From Psychroflexus maritimus (GTDB taxonomy: Bacteria; Bacteroidota; Bacteroidia; Flavobacteriales; Flavobacteriaceae), in NCBI RefSeq assembly GCF_011089875.1, contig NZ_JAANAS010000002.1:32554-96553 (forward strand): a DNA stretch of 64,000 nt, in the 5' to 3' direction. The notes beneath the pieces are model-generated. The model was not told where the DNA came from, did no database searches, and worked only from the letters and a program-made list of their open reading frames with translations. A program made the translations under genes and the position numbers. Every line of letters starts with the position of its first letter. Position 1 is the stretch's first letter. This document shows, piece by piece, positions 63,745 to 64,000 of the stretch.

Positions 63745-64000
63745 ATGAAATACAAGAAATGGAGTTTAGAGGAGAAACTAAAAATTCTGTCCTCATCTGA
63801 AGAATTAGGAACCGTTGAGACTTGCCGTAAATATAAGGTCAGTACGGCCACTTTCTATAGTTGGAAGAAGAAATTTGATAGCCAAGGCGAAGCAGGGTTA
63901 AAAGTCACCTATGACACTCGTAGCAAAGAATTAAAGCAAGCAGAAGAGGAAAATAGAATACTGCGTAAGCTTTTAAGTAACAAGGAAATTGAGTTGGAAG
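63745..64000 (+). CDS. IS3-family transposase OrfA, truncated by the window edge
   Basis: At least 85 codons, open to the end of the window. MKYKKWSLEEKLKILSSSE is followed by a helix-turn-helix (TCRKYKVSTATFYSWKKKF) and a leucine-zipper-like helix (LKQAEEENRILRKLLSNKE), exactly the OrfA layout of IS3-family elements (IS3/IS150 group). The ATG at 63745 follows the probable -7 box. The DDE transposase (OrfB) should lie beyond position 64000, usually reached by -1 frameshifting. Intact or not cannot be judged from here. Confidence 0.9.
   Translation, partial: MKYKKWSLEEKLKILSSSEELGTVETCRKYKVSTATFYSWKKKFDSQGEAGLKVTYDTRSKELKQAEEENRILRKLLSNKEIELE

Noticed and set aside
1..64000. CRISPR arrays, tRNA or rRNA genes, prophage, toxin-antitoxin or defence islands
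   Set aside because: I saw no spaced direct repeats, no tRNA T-arm patterns and no phage or defence gene families in the protein set; the window is largely housekeeping.

Overview
The window is chromosomal DNA of a low-GC (about one third G+C) bacterium of the Bacteroidota, almost certainly a marine-type member of the Flavobacteriaceae. Evidence: exported proteins that end in type IX secretion sorting domains, promoter boxes of the Bacteroidota form TAnnTTTG with a -33 TTG, few Shine-Dalgarno sites, a bacillithiol-system YtxJ protein, a one-chain 2-oxoacid dehydrogenase E1, a DAHP synthase-chorismate mutase fusion and many DUF families typical of the group.

Layout. 1-5.1 kb: type II NADH dehydrogenase, then an opposing envelope-glycan cluster (flippase, glycosyltransferase, phosphoethanolamine transferase). 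5.3-9.7 kb: a PLP sulfur-amino-acid lyase divergent from an Lrp/AsnC regulator across a palindromic operator, a conserved unknown protein, an MBL hydrolase and a 50-residue membrane peptide. 9.6-20 kb: GDPD, a secreted PLD-like protein, an outer-membrane protein, the E1 fusion, alpha/beta hydrolase plus lytic transglycosylase, a thioredoxin-fold protein lacking its cysteines, a TPR protein and rpmH. 20-28.5 kb: carB, a 589-bp gap with a GC-richer block, an Rrf2 regulator, deoC-deoD-DUF1853, two lipoproteins (one OmpA-like) and a TrmH-family methyltransferase. 28.7-41.7 kb: mutS, a secreted reprolysin-like protease, DUF2911, an FMN reductase, rpsF-rpsR-rplI, DUF6495, hisS, DUF1456, comM and ytxJ. 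41.9-55.4 kb: clpB, a MuiA-like protein with a SusC-type insert, a surface lipoprotein, an ALDH-DUF3820-DUF2237 operon, oxyR and an nadC-yihY-CHI-like-priA operon. 55.5-60.3 kb (+): rlmH, ICMT-like, DUF3592-like, msrA, aroG-CM, rsgA, dtd. 60.3-63.5 kb (-): DUF6671, Sua5/TsaC, dihydroorotase. 63.7 kb to the end: the start of an IS3-type insertion sequence, cut by the window edge.

Most of the content is housekeeping. I found no CRISPR array, prophage, tRNA, rRNA or recognisable defence island. The most interesting points are the lrp/megL operator, altered versions of known families (CarB without its allosteric domain, dihydroorotase with Gln in the HxH motif, the cysteine-less thioredoxin fold, the SusC-like insert in a MuiA protein), two in-frame genes separated by a single stop plus one codon, and several uncharacterised conserved genes. 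Several start codons were moved from the longest open frame to a supported internal start, as noted in the entries.
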